This document shows positions 51,334 to 60,632 of a stretch of DNA of 64,000 nucleotides, piece by piece; position 1 is the stretch's first letter, and each line of letters starts with the position of its first letter. The notes below the pieces were generated by a model, which was not told where the DNA came from, searched no databases, and saw nothing but the letters and a program-made list of their open reading frames with translations. Origin of the DNA: Parafrankia discariae (GTDB taxonomy: Bacteria > Actinomycetota > Actinomycetes > Frankiales > Frankiaceae); contig NZ_KB891216.1 in assembly GCF_000373365.1 (NCBI RefSeq), forward strand, positions 1 to 64,000, written 5' to 3'. A program made the position numbers and the translations under genes.

Positions 51334-52722
51334 TCAGCGTGTGGGCTGGTAGATCCGGGTGTGCTCCGACGTGGCGATCTCCGCCCGTTCCGGGACGGAC
51401 GCGTCGAAGTGGGTGATCTCCGGACCCAGCACGCCGTTGAGCACCCAGTCGGTCGCCACCCTGACCCGGTTCGCGCCCGCGGGGAGCGCGGCCAGGTGGT
51501 ACGCCCGGGTCAGCAGGGCCGCCGGCGGCCCGCTCAGAGTGAGGCCGAACGGGTTCGCCACCGCGGCCCGGCCGCCGAGATCCACCACGAAGCCCAGGTC
51601 ACGGTGCCGGTACCGGCGCGGCGAGCCGTACCCGAGCGAGGCGGCCACGTTGCGGGCCGCCACCCGGCCCTGGCGGATCGCGTGCTGCGCGGTCTGCCCG
51701 GCCGGCGCTCCCCCACGCGTCACGTCGGGGACGGCGGCGGCGTCCCCGAGCGCGAACACCCCGTCCACGGAGGGGACGCGGAAGAACTCGTCCACGATCA
51801 GCCGGCCGTGCGCGGTGGGCAGCCCGAGCGCGCCGACGAGCGGGCTGGGGCTCACCCCGGCGCACCAGACGACGGTGTGGGTCGGCACGCTCGTCCGGGT
51901 GCGCAACGTCGGCCTGCCGGCGCTGAGCGTGACCGACTCGGCGCCGATCTCCACCACCGAGGTGCTCAGGTGGACTTCGACCCCGCGCCCGGCGAGTACC
52001 CGGGCCGCCCGGATCCCCAGCGCCGGTGACAGCTCGTGCAGCACCCGCGGCGCGTGGTCGACCAGCAGCCAGCGCACGTCGGACGGCCGCAGCCGCTGGT
52101 AGGCCGCGGCGGCGTGCCGGGTGAACCCGACCATCTGCGCGGCGAGCTCCGTCCCGGTGTAGCCGCCGCCGACCACGACGAACGTGCACAGCGCGGCGCG
52201 GCGGCGCGGGTCGTCGGCGGCGTCGGCCAGCTCCAGCCGGCGCAGGACGTGGTCGCGCAGCGCCACGGCCTCGTCGAGGTTCTTCAGCCCGAGGGCGTGC
52301 TCGTCGAGGCCGGGCACGTCCAGGGTGCGGGTGACCGAGCCGGGCGCGAGGACCAATCTGTCCCAGCCGGCGGTCCTGGTCGCGGCGTCCGCGGAGCGCA
52401 CCGTGACCGTGCGCGCGGCCAGGTCGGCGGCGACGACGTCACCGAGCCGCAGCAGCGTGCGGCGCAGCACGGCGCGCAGCGCCACGGCCAGGTGGCGCGG
52501 CTCCACCGTGCTGGCGCAGACCTGCGGCACCAGCGAGGTGTACAGCAGGTGGTCGACCGGCGAGACCACGGCGAGTTCCGCGCGGGCGGCCGGCAGCGCG
52601 GATTCCAACCGCCGCAGCAGACTCACCCCGGCGAAGCCGCCGCCGACGACCACCACCCGGGACACCCCCGGCCGGTCGCCGCCCGCCGACCTCCACGGCA
52701 CGTCCGGGACCGACCCGACCAC
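51334..52722 (-). CDS. NDH-2-type NAD(P)H dehydrogenase (FAD)
   Basis: 462 residues. Two Rossmann motifs: FAD site 'VVVVGGGFAGVSLLRRL' near the N-terminus and NAD(P)H site 'FVVVGGGYTGTELAAQM'. C-terminally 'VDGVFALGDAAAV' binds the flavin, followed by 'QTAQHAIRQGRVAARN'. The pattern is of type II NADH dehydrogenases, with a short C-terminal membrane-contacting region. It passes electrons from NADH to quinone without proton pumping. Start GTG 52722 is favoured by GGGGGAG just upstream; longer frames run into the divergent gene. 18 bases separate the two start codons. Confidence 0.85.
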   Translation of the reverse strand: MVGSVPDVPWRSAGGDRPGVSRVVVVGGGFAGVSLLRRLESALPAARAELAVVSPVDHLLYTSLVPQVCASTVEPRHLAVALRAVLRRTLLRLGDVVAADLAARTVTVRSADAATRTAGWDRLVLAPGSVTRTLDVPGLDEHALGLKNLDEAVALRDHVLRRLELADAADDPRRRAALCTFVVVGGGYTGTELAAQMVGFTRHAAAAYQRLRPSDVRWLLVDHAPRVLHELSPALGIRAARVLAGRGVEVHLSTSVVEIGAESVTLSAGRPTLRTRTSVPTHTVVWCAGVSPSPLVGALGLPTAHGRLIVDEFFRVPSVDGVFALGDAAAVPDVTRGGAPAGQTAQHAIRQGRVAARNVAASLGYGSPRRYRHRDLGFVVDLGGRAAVANPFGLTLSGPPAALLTRAYHLAALPAGANRVRVATDWVLNGVLGPEITHFDASVPERAEIATSEHTRIYQPTR

Positions 52723-52740
52723 GGCAACTCCCCCGATGAT

Positions 52741-54528
52741 ATGAATGTCAACATGACCGGCGAAAAATCCTCGACGGACGAGTCCTTGGCCGGTAAGGCC
52801 CCGATGGACAACGCCGCCGCCTATGTCGCCGGCTACGGTGTGCGTTCCCGCCCACTGCGCGAAATTCTCGCGCTGTTGACCCGCGGCAGCCAGCCGATCG
52901 AGGTTCTGATAACACGGACCGCGACACCGCGGCGGGCGGTCGAGGAGCTTCTGCGCAGCCTTGGCCCGGATCTCACCGAAAACAACTACGGTCATCGCCT
53001 ACGGCCGGAGGTCATCGCCGAATATCGCACCCGATTCGCCCTGGACTCCCTGGGTGGCATGGATGCCTTGGGCGGCCCGGAGCCGGCCGGCACCGCGGGC
53101 GACGACCGCGACGGCGACGAGCTCGGCACCCTGGCCCTGCTGATCAAGGACGCCCCCGCGCCCCGCCGGGATCTCGACCACGTGGCCGCGACAGCCGGAA
53201 CGCTCGCCCGCCGCGCGGCCTGGCTCGACACCAGCTACGACCTGGCCGGCCGGCGGGTGCTGTTCGTCGGCGACCACGACCTGACCTCGGTGGCGCTGGC
53301 CCGCCGGCAGCCCGGCGCCGAGATCACCGTGGTCGACCTGGACGAGCGGACGCTGGACTACATCGACGCCACGGCGCGGGCCGAGGGGCTGGCGATCCGC
53401 ACGCTGTTCGGCGACCTGCGATTCACGCTGCCTCCCGCGGCACGGGAGTGGGCGGATCTCGTCCTCACCGATCCGCCGTACACCCCCGAAGGGGTCGGCC
53501 TTTTCCTGGGGCGGGCACTCGCCGGGCTGCGAGACCGGAAGAACGGGGTGGTGGCGGTGGCTTACGGCCACAGTCACCTTCATCCCACACTGGGATTTCA
53601 GGTACAGCAGTCCATGCAGCAGTTCGGTGTCGTCTTCGAGGCCATCCTGCCGGCATTCAACCGCTATGACGGCGCGCAGGCGGTGGGCAGCGCGAGCGAT
53701 CTGTACGTGTGCGCGCCGACCACCCGCACCTGGAAGGTCCTCGACCGGCTGGTCGAGAACTTCGGCCTGCGTATCTACACGCACGGGTCGCAGTCTTTGG
53801 AGAGTAAGGCCGAACTCGGGCTCGAACTCGGGCCGGCCACGACCGTGGTCGGCGACGCCATCTCGACCAGGTCCCCAGACGCACGCAGGCTGGGGCTGCG
53901 CGCGCTGTTCACCGGTTCGGACTACCTTCGGGCCCTCGACGACGACGCGAACGTCGTCGTCGATCTCACCGCCGACCCGGGGCCGCTGCTGCTACGCGGC
54001 CTGCTCGCCGTGACAGCGCGGACGGTCCGATTTGTCGTGCCGGTCGACCATCCCGATGTGTCGACCCCCGGCGCCAGGGCCGCTCTCGCAAGCCTGATCG
54101 CCCCGAAGTACCGCCTCACGTTCCCACCGACCTCGGTAGGAGGTCCCCGCGGGGCGAGCGGGAACGAGAGCGGCGGGCATGCGGTCGTCCGTGCGGACCT
54201 GGTCGCCACCGGGATGGGCACCGGTGCCGAGGAAGACGCCGAAGGGGCAACCGAAGGTCAGACCCGGCCGGCCGCTGCGGATTTCACCGCGCGCTGGCTG
54301 CTCGAGCGGGCCCACGGCCGGCTCGGGAACGTGCTACGCGAGGGCGTGATCCGCGGGGCCGCCCGGGACGGACGGACACTGTCCAAGAACGACGCCCGCG
54401 TGCTCGTCCGAGCCCAGGTGGGCACAGCCGATCTCGACATGCTGGACCTGACCGCGATCGAGGTCCCCCGCGCCCGCTTGCAGCGGATACTCCAGGCCGT
54501 CCGCATGTCAGAGGAAATCCGACCGTGA
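52741..54528 (+). CDS. BpsA-type branched-polyamine synthase family protein
   Basis: 595 residues, of which the central part matches the N4-bis(aminopropyl)spermidine synthase family: 'RVLFVGDHDLTSVALARR', 'ITVVDLDERTLDYI', 'LFGDLRF' and 'VLTDPPYTPEGVGLFL' form the methyltransferase-like fold with the DPPYT loop. An N-terminal winged-helix-like part ('YGVRSRPLREILALL', 'ATPRRAVEELLRSLGPDL') precedes it. The extra C-terminal 250 residues form a second alpha/beta region and a helical end. BpsA makes branched polyamines in thermophiles; in actinobacteria its product is not known to me. The start is ATG 52741, or 52804 with a better AAGG site. Confidence 0.68.
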   Translation: MNVNMTGEKSSTDESLAGKAPMDNAAAYVAGYGVRSRPLREILALLTRGSQPIEVLITRTATPRRAVEELLRSLGPDLTENNYGHRLRPEVIAEYRTRFALDSLGGMDALGGPEPAGTAGDDRDGDELGTLALLIKDAPAPRRDLDHVAATAGTLARRAAWLDTSYDLAGRRVLFVGDHDLTSVALARRQPGAEITVVDLDERTLDYIDATARAEGLAIRTLFGDLRFTLPPAAREWADLVLTDPPYTPEGVGLFLGRALAGLRDRKNGVVAVAYGHSHLHPTLGFQVQQSMQQFGVVFEAILPAFNRYDGAQAVGSASDLYVCAPTTRTWKVLDRLVENFGLRIYTHGSQSLESKAELGLELGPATTVVGDAISTRSPDARRLGLRALFTGSDYLRALDDDANVVVDLTADPGPLLLRGLLAVTARTVRFVVPVDHPDVSTPGARAALASLIAPKYRLTFPPTSVGGPRGASGNESGGHAVVRADLVATGMGTGAEEDAEGATEGQTRPAAADFTARWLLERAHGRLGNVLREGVIRGAARDGRTLSKNDARVLVRAQVGTADLDMLDLTAIEVPRARLQRILQAVRMSEEIRP

Positions 54529-54906
54529 TCTCGCGGATCTTCGGCCGTAAAAATTGATCATTTCTGGACGCGAAAGTAAGACCGGATTCGGGGGTTCCAG
54601 CCACGCTCACCTCGTCCTCGTCCTCGTCCTGAGCCAGGACATCATTCGTCCCGCGGCAGCGCCCTGGCCAGCCCGTGGGTCGGCCATCGATCACCGGTCG
54701 ATGACCGCGCAGCCGAGTCGGCGTTGATCCGGCCTCGAACGTTGCCCGCCCGGATTAACCCAGAAACGTACCCTGGGCTCGCCGACAGCATCACCCGACC
54801 TAATCCGAATTTCGAAGGCAGCAAGCTGAGGACGGCTCACACGGCTCGTCACGGTTGACTGTCGCACCCGCCGACCCACCTATCGTCGGCGACCTTGCCG
54901 TACTCG
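54529..54906. other. Convergent intergenic region after the BpsA-type gene
   Basis: About 380 bases. A short repeat of CCTCGT/CGTCCT lies at about 54606-54632. No hairpin strong enough to call a terminator was found, and no ORF with a domain. It lies between convergent genes (BpsA-type, plus; LLM oxidoreductase, minus), so a terminator is expected but not seen. Confidence 0.45.
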
Positions 54907-55785
54907 TCACGACAGGTTGAGCGCCGCCGCGACCGTGGCGAGGAAGTCGACGTGGCCGTCGGCGGAGTCCAGGCCGCGGCCCATCGTGGCGATGGAGACG
55001 TGGGTTCCGCCGGCCGCGCGCCAGGCGTCGATCTCCGCCGTCAGGTCGCCTGTTCCGCCACTGGCGATGACCACGTAGTTGCCGCCGAACTCCTCGACCG
55101 GGCGGCCGAGGCCGTGCACCTTCTCGCGGAGCCGCTTCCAGCCGTCCAGGGCCTGCTCGACACCGTGACTGCCGGAGAAGATGAAGCCGTCCGCGAGCCG
55201 GGCCGCCCGGTCGAAGGCCTTCTCACCGGACCCGCCGAGCCAGATCGGGACGGGCCGGGACGGCTTCGGCACGAGCGCGGCCCGGTCGATCCGGTCGAAG
55301 CGGCCGGAGAAGTCGACGACGGGCTCGGTGAACAACCGGCGGAGCAGCGTGATCTGCTCTTCCTCTCGGGCACCCCGGGTGCGGAAATCCTGACCGAGGG
55401 CCTCGTACTCGACGTGGTTCCAGCCGATGCCCACACCGAGGCGCAGCCGGCCGCCGGACAGGAGATCGACGTCGGCGGCCTGCCGGGCCACCAGTGCGGT
55501 CTGGCGCTGCGGAAGGATCAGGATGCCGGTCGCGAAGCCGATGCGCTCGGTGATGCCGGCCAGGTAACCGAACATGACGAACGGGTCGTGGAACGGGTCG
55601 CGTTCGGTGTACGGGCCGGTCAGCGCGGGCGTCCTGTCGACGTGCACGGCGCCTAGCACATGGTCGTAGGCGAGCAGGTGGTCGAAGCCCAGCTCCTCGA
55701 CGGCGGTCCCGATCCGCCGGACGGCCGCCGGGTCGCCGCGAAGCTCGATCTGCGGGTACACGACACCGATCTGCATGGATGTCAT
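54907..55785 (-). CDS. LLM-class F420/flavin-dependent oxidoreductase
   Basis: 292 residues, a luciferase-like barrel of the actinobacterial F420-dependent branch: 'IGVVYPQIELRGDP' at the start, 'HLLAYDHV', 'VMFGYLAGITERIGFATGILILPQRQTALVARQAADVDLLSGGRLRLGVGIGWN' (in pieces), 'PIWLGGSGEKA' and 'GGTHVSI'. It is distinct from the SsuD-like enzymes by length and signature. It may reduce or oxidise an unknown substrate with F420 or FMN. ATG 55785 is preferred; a second Met lies three codons on. Divergent from the CopC gene with 174 bases between. Confidence 0.83.
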   Translation of the reverse strand: MTSMQIGVVYPQIELRGDPAAVRRIGTAVEELGFDHLLAYDHVLGAVHVDRTPALTGPYTERDPFHDPFVMFGYLAGITERIGFATGILILPQRQTALVARQAADVDLLSGGRLRLGVGIGWNHVEYEALGQDFRTRGAREEEQITLLRRLFTEPVVDFSGRFDRIDRAALVPKPSRPVPIWLGGSGEKAFDRAARLADGFIFSGSHGVEQALDGWKRLREKVHGLGRPVEEFGGNYVVIASGGTGDLTAEIDAWRAAGGTHVSIATMGRGLDSADGHVDFLATVAAALNLS

Positions 55786-55927
55786 TGTGCGCCAACGATC
55801 TTGCGGATGTTGACCGCCACCTCCGGACACGCCGGCCGGGGCCGCCCGACCGGCCCGGGGCGCTCGACCGGTCCGGGCCACTCGAACGGTCCAGGCCGCT
55901 CGGGCGGGACCACACCGCGGCCGATTC

Positions 55928-55944
55928 TTCTACGGTGCGTAGAA
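55928..55944. promoter_or_regulatory. Dyad just upstream of copC (candidate copper or BlaI/CopY-type operator)
   Basis: TTCTACG (55928-55934) and CGTAGAA (55938-55944) form a 7-bp perfect inverted repeat around GTG, ending 15 bases before the copC start at 55960. Position and shape fit a repressor operator over the promoter or leader of the copC-copD operon. CopY/BlaI-like and CsoR-like repressors use dyads of similar type, but the sequence alone does not name the regulator. Confidence 0.45.
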
Positions 55945-55959
55945 AGTAGACTGGACCCG

Positions 55960-56586
55960 GTGCAACGAAGATCGCTCGCCGCGACGTCGACCGCCGCGCT
56001 CACGACCCTGACCGCAGTCGTCGTGATGATGCTGGCCGTCATATTCGTCACGCCCCGTCCCGCATGGGCGCACTCAACGCTACGCGGCACCGACCCGGCG
56101 GACGGGTCGACCCTGGACGCGCCACCGTCCCGGATCTCGCTGGTGTTCAGCGAGGCCGTCTGGGCGGACTACGCGACGGTCGCGGTCACCCGCGACGGCG
56201 GCGGCCAGATCCCGGCCGATCCGCCGCAGGTCACCGACACGACTCTCTCGGTCGCGGTACGGGACGTCACCGCTGGTGACTACCACGTGGCCTGGCGGGT
56301 GGTCTCGGCCGACGGGCATCCGATCAGCGGCGAGTTCTCCTTCACGGTGGCCGCGCCCCCCGCCACCGTCGCCACGACGGCACCGGCGGCACCGGCCGGC
56401 GGCACCAGCACCGCCCCGAGCACGGCGACGACCGCCGCGCCGCGGCCCACGGACCCCGCTCCGACGCCGCCGGCCACCTCGGAACCCGCCGAGGGCGGCG
56501 GCAACGGCTGGGTCATCGGGGTGGTCATCGCCGGGCTGGCCGTCCTCGGCGGCACGGTACTGCTGATCCGACGGAACCGGGAGTAG
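55960..56586 (+). CDS. copC: CopC-type periplasmic copper protein
   Basis: 208 residues. The signal peptide ends at 'PAWA', so the mature protein begins His-Ser-Thr; that N-terminal His is the expected Cu ligand of CopC. The beta-barrel has 'GTDPADGSTLDAPPSRISLVFSEAV' (in pieces) and 'YHVAWRVVSADGHPISGEFSFTV', with 'DGHP' His as a second ligand. A Pro/Thr/Ala-rich linker follows, then a C-terminal TM ('VIGVVIAGLAVLGGTVLLI') that tethers it outside the membrane. GTG 55960 is the start. It is followed by CopD-CtaG after six bases. Confidence 0.9.
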   Translation: MQRRSLAATSTAALTTLTAVVVMMLAVIFVTPRPAWAHSTLRGTDPADGSTLDAPPSRISLVFSEAVWADYATVAVTRDGGGQIPADPPQVTDTTLSVAVRDVTAGDYHVAWRVVSADGHPISGEFSFTVAAPPATVATTAPAAPAGGTSTAPSTATTAAPRPTDPAPTPPATSEPAEGGGNGWVIGVVIAGLAVLGGTVLLIRRNRE

Positions 56587-56592
56587 AAAGCC

Positions 56593-58758
56593 ATGGCCGT
56601 TCCCGTTGTCGCGCTCGCCGCACTGCTGGCGCTGCTGGCACTGGTGGCTGTCGTCGCCACCGGCCCCGCGGCGGTGGCCCTGCCGGGGCTGCCCGACCCC
56701 GGCTCGCTCACCCACTGGGGGCTGCCGGTGGCCCGGGTGGTCAGCGAGGTGGCCGCCGTCGGGACGGTCGGCTGGCTGCTCGCCGCCGCCGTGCTCATCC
56801 CGACCCAGAAGGGCCGGCTCGGCGCGGCGGCCCGCCGCCACGGACGGGCCGCCGCGGCCTCGGCGGCGGTGTGGGCGGTGGCGGCGCTCGCCGAACTGGT
56901 CTTCACGGCCTCCGACATCACCGCGCGCCCACCCGGCGAGGTGCTGGACCCGACGGCGCTGCGTTCCTTCGTCTCCGCCGCCCCGCAGGGCCGGGCCCTG
57001 CTCGTCGTGGCCGGCGCCGCGCTGGTCGTCGCGCTGGTCGGCGCGACGCTGATGTCGACCGTGGCCGCCGGCTGGCTGCTCGCGCTCGCCTGCGCGGCGC
57101 TGCTCCCCCCGGTGGTCACCGGGCACGCGGCCGGGTCGTCCCAGCACGCGCTCGCCGTGATCGCGCTCGGTCTGCACATCATGGCGGCCGTGGTCTGGAT
57201 GGGCGGCCTGCTCGCCCTGCTGACCATGCGGGCGCTGCCGGACGCCACCTTCTCCGCCGCGTTGCGCCGCTACTCGCGGCTGGCGGCCTGGGCCGCGGGC
57301 GCGACCGCGGTCGGGGGTGTGGCCAGCGCCGCCGTCCGGCTCGGCGGGTTCGGCCCGCTGTTCGAGGACCGGTACGGCCTGCTGGTCCTCGGCAAGGCCG
57401 CCGGCCTGCTCACCGCCGTCGCGCTCGGCGGACTGGTACGCCGCCGAGTGATCTCCACCGCCGCGGCTCACGACCGCGCGGGCACGGGCGCGAGCACGGG
57501 TGCAGCCAGCGCCGCGGGCGCGGAAGCGGGGACCGGCACGGTCGCCGCCACGGACGTGCCGTCCCGGCTGAACACGGACGTGCCATCCCGGCTGGGCGCG
57601 TTCCGACGGCTCGCCGTCGTCGAGATCTGCGTCCTGGCGGCGACGTTCGGCCTGGCCGCGGGCCTGTCGCAGACGGCGCCGCCGGTGAACGACTCGGCGC
57701 TGCCGACCGACCCCACCGAGGCCCTGCTCGGCTACCCGATGCCCCCGGCGATCACCCCCGGGCGGCTCCTCTCCTCCTGGCGCCCCGACTGGGTGTTCCT
57801 CGGCCTGGTCGCCCTCGCCGCCGGCCTGTACCTGGCCGGGATCATCCGGCTGGCGCGCCGCGGCGACAGCTGGCCGGTCGGCCGCACGATCGGGTTCCTC
57901 ACCGGGCTCGCCCTGGTCGCCGTCGTGACGTCCGGCGGGCTCGGGGTCTACGGGCCGGTGCTGCTCAGCGTGCACATGACCCAGCACATGATCCTCACGA
58001 TGCTGGCGCCGATCCCGCTGGTGCTCGGCGCGCCGATCACCCTCGCGCTGCGCGCGCTGCGGCCGGCGTCCGCGCCGTACCGCGCCGGGCCGCGCGAGTG
58101 GCTGCTCGCCGGCCTGCACTCCTGGCCCGCCCGGGTGGTCACCCATCCGCTGTTCGTCACCGCGAACTTCGCCGGCAGCCTGTACGTGCTGTACCTGAGC
58201 GACCTGCTCGGCTACCTGATGAACAGCCACCTCGGCCACTTCGCGATGAACGCCCACTTCCTGATGACGGGCTTCTACTTCTTCGAGGTCCTCATCGGCA
58301 TCGACCCGCTGCCGAAGCGGCCGCCGCACCCCGGGCGGGTGCTGATGCTGATGGCCGTGGTTCCGTTCCACGCCTTCCTCGGGCTCACGATCATGAGCAC
58401 GTCCACGGTGCTGGGCAGCAGCTGGTACGACCACCTCGTCCGTCCCTGGGGCGTCAGCCCGCTGCACGACCAGGGCACGGCCGGGGGCATCACCTGGTCG
58501 TTCGGGGAGGTCCCGACGCTGGTGGTGCTGCTCGTGCTGGCCGTGCAGTGGGCCCGCACCGACGAGCGCCGTGCCCGCACCCGCGAGCGCCGCGTCGACG
58601 CCTCCGGGGTGGACGCGCAGCTCGACGCCTACAACGCCTACCTCGCCCGCCTCAACGGCGAACGACCCGCACCGGCGAAACAGGCCACACCGACCGTCCC
58701 GCCGGTACCGGCCCAGCGCGGCGACACCGGCTCCCCCACCGGCGGACCGGGCTCCTGA
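56593..58758 (+). CDS. CopD-like copper transport domain fused to CtaG
   Basis: 721 residues with about fourteen to fifteen TM helices. The N-terminal 340 residues are CopD-like ('LHIMAAVVWMGGLLALL' is the His-containing signature helix). The C-terminal 300 residues are CtaG/Caa3-type ('VHMTQHMILTMLAPIPLVLGAPITLALR' in pieces, 'NAHFLMTGFYFFEVLIGIDPLP'). Together they move Cu across the membrane and help load cytochrome c oxidase. A variable hinge at about 295-345 contains the duplicated 'TDVPSRL'. The fusion is known in actinobacteria. The C-terminal 70 residues are polar. Confidence 0.88.
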   Translation: MAVPVVALAALLALLALVAVVATGPAAVALPGLPDPGSLTHWGLPVARVVSEVAAVGTVGWLLAAAVLIPTQKGRLGAAARRHGRAAAASAAVWAVAALAELVFTASDITARPPGEVLDPTALRSFVSAAPQGRALLVVAGAALVVALVGATLMSTVAAGWLLALACAALLPPVVTGHAAGSSQHALAVIALGLHIMAAVVWMGGLLALLTMRALPDATFSAALRRYSRLAAWAAGATAVGGVASAAVRLGGFGPLFEDRYGLLVLGKAAGLLTAVALGGLVRRRVISTAAAHDRAGTGASTGAASAAGAEAGTGTVAATDVPSRLNTDVPSRLGAFRRLAVVEICVLAATFGLAAGLSQTAPPVNDSALPTDPTEALLGYPMPPAITPGRLLSSWRPDWVFLGLVALAAGLYLAGIIRLARRGDSWPVGRTIGFLTGLALVAVVTSGGLGVYGPVLLSVHMTQHMILTMLAPIPLVLGAPITLALRALRPASAPYRAGPREWLLAGLHSWPARVVTHPLFVTANFAGSLYVLYLSDLLGYLMNSHLGHFAMNAHFLMTGFYFFEVLIGIDPLPKRPPHPGRVLMLMAVVPFHAFLGLTIMSTSTVLGSSWYDHLVRPWGVSPLHDQGTAGGITWSFGEVPTLVVLLVLAVQWARTDERRARTRERRVDASGVDAQLDAYNAYLARLNGERPAPAKQATPTVPPVPAQRGDTGSPTGGPGS

Positions 58759-59106
58759 CCGTCACACTGACCCAGGTTCCGGTGGTGCCCGGCTCGCCGC
58801 TGTCCCGAATCCGCCTCCCCGGCGCTCGGGTCGCCGCGAAGCTGACCCCGTCAACCGCGGCCGATATCGTGACCTGCGGGGCATTCAATCCCGGCGCAGC
58901 GCGCATGGTTGACCGATAGTGGGTCGGTCTGCAAAGAGGAGGCGTCGAAACCTCGTCGGGCCTAGGAGCTCGCGGTAAATCTCCGCCGGTGTTCGGGACC
59001 CCTCCCGACTCACGCCCTGGAGAATGGGCACCATGGTAGCAATGCCGGCAGGCGGTGCCGTTCCACGCAGGACGTCGACGTGGCGGCAATCCGTCGAGGA
59101 GCGGCC
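58759..59106. other. Intergenic region before the ClpP-like fusion gene
   Basis: About 350 bases without a supported ORF. It contains a small dyad GACCGA/TCGGTC (58911-58916 and 58924-58929) at a TTGACC-like hexamer (58909-58914), a possible promoter with poor -10. The sequence near 59000-59100 has the leader with a GAGGAG ribosome site. Confidence 0.45.
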
Positions 59107-60582
59107 GTGGTGACAAGGTGGACGCAGGAACGGCTCGACCGGGCGCGGTCGCTGTGGCAGGCGAAGAGGTACCGTTCGGCCTTGCAACAGCTGTCCGTCA
59201 TCTTCGACGTCTACCCGGATCAGCCGGAGGCGCAGGAGATGGCCAGCGCGATCGCCCGCGCCGGGTCGGCACGCACCACAGACGCAGGCCCTGACGAGAC
59301 GATCGAGCGCCGACATCTGTTTGACAGCCGACTCGACCCTATCTTCTCCTCCTGTGACACGCCAGGCTGTCGAACTTCCTGGATCAGTCCCCATTACATG
59401 AAAAGGATGTTCGACAACCTTACAGTCACCAATCCGCTCGGTGCGGGCTGCGCGGGATGCGGCGTCGCCCTGTGCCGGAAGCACCTGTGGACCGACCGGA
59501 ACGGGCTTCTGCTCCGCTGCCCCCGATGCAGCCAGAAGATGGATCCCACATCACGTCCGAACGGGCGATCTCAATCCGTCCAGACTCCACGCCTAAACCG
59601 TCCGCTGGTTCACATCGCCGTACTCACCGAAGGGCGGAATACACCCTCTCCCGAATTCATGACAGAACTTCTCCAAGAGGTCTCCCCAGATACTTTCGAG
59701 GAAAATCCAAGGGTCTCCGCCTTCAACGGAGCGAGTTTCTCGGGTGACAGCACCGGTCTCGCCGACGCCCTGGCGTTCAAACTCACGGACGACTATCCAG
59801 CCAAGACCCACGAGATTCATGTCTACCCCGGCCGACAGGCCGGACGGAGGGGTCGACAATGGGTGATCATCAAGGTCTTCGAGAACCGACCCAAGCACGT
59901 GGACCCGGACAACCCCGAGATCGCCACCGCCTCCTCGCCAAGCACGGTAGTCGCACCGCCTGGTGAGCCAGGCCCAGCCGTCGACCCGGTGCCTCGCGGG
60001 GGGCCGGTCGAACAAGCCTCCCCGGCCAGGCCGGAGCAGGAAGAATCACTGTTGCGGAAGCGGATCATCTACCTGGGCGCTTCGGTGGAGGAGGACCTGG
60101 CGAACCGGATCTGCACCCGTTTACTCCTGTTGGACGCGGAAGACCCGCACCGTGACATCTTCCTCTACATCAACTCGCCGGGCGGCAGCGTCAGCGCCGG
60201 CATGGCGATTCACGACATGATGCAGTACGTGACGGCCGATGTGGTGACGGTCGCCCTCGGCCTGGCTGCGGGCACCGCGCAGTTCGTGCTGTGCGCGGGA
60301 GCCCCGGGCAAACGTTACGCACTGGCGCAAGCCAGAATTCTCATGCGCTCGCCGTCAAGCGGCACGGTCGACGCGGCCTCCGACACAGAGTCCGACAATG
60401 CTGTTCAAGCAGAACAGCTACTGTTTACCAGACAGATTGTGCACGGCCTGACCGCTTCCCATACCGGTCAGTCCCTCGAGGTGATCGAGCGGGACGCCGA
60501 CCGGAACCGGTGGTACACCGCCCAGGAGGCAAAAGAGTACGGAATGGTCGATCATGTGGGCGTGCGACCGCCTTATGACTGA
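59107..60582 (+). CDS. ClpP-like pseudoprotease fused to a Cys-rich N-terminal half
   Basis: 491 residues. Residues 5-55 are TPR-like ('LDRARSLWQAKRYRSALQQL', then 'VYPDQPEAQEMASAIARA'). Residues 80-142 hold Cys at 83, 88, 115, 118, 123, 138 and 141, probably two zinc sites. Residues 165-260 are an unrecognised alpha/beta region; a Pro-rich hinge follows. Residues 318-491 are ClpP-like ('FLYINSPGGSVSAGMAIHDMM' in pieces, 'AGAPGKRYALAQAR', 'AQEAKEYGMVDHVG'). The catalytic Ser is Gly389 ('GLAAGTA' for the usual GQAASMG) and the His position is Arg414 ('LMRSP'); the Asp in 'IERDAD' stays. It is probably a proteolytically inactive ClpP partner. GTG 59107 follows GAGGAG. Confidence 0.82.
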   Translation: MVTRWTQERLDRARSLWQAKRYRSALQQLSVIFDVYPDQPEAQEMASAIARAGSARTTDAGPDETIERRHLFDSRLDPIFSSCDTPGCRTSWISPHYMKRMFDNLTVTNPLGAGCAGCGVALCRKHLWTDRNGLLLRCPRCSQKMDPTSRPNGRSQSVQTPRLNRPLVHIAVLTEGRNTPSPEFMTELLQEVSPDTFEENPRVSAFNGASFSGDSTGLADALAFKLTDDYPAKTHEIHVYPGRQAGRRGRQWVIIKVFENRPKHVDPDNPEIATASSPSTVVAPPGEPGPAVDPVPRGGPVEQASPARPEQEESLLRKRIIYLGASVEEDLANRICTRLLLLDAEDPHRDIFLYINSPGGSVSAGMAIHDMMQYVTADVVTVALGLAAGTAQFVLCAGAPGKRYALAQARILMRSPSSGTVDAASDTESDNAVQAEQLLFTRQIVHGLTASHTGQSLEVIERDADRNRWYTAQEAKEYGMVDHVGVRPPYD

Positions 60583-60632
60583 GGTACCCGGTGTGGCCGC
60601 GCCGCTCGGTGACGATCGGCGGCGGCGACCGG

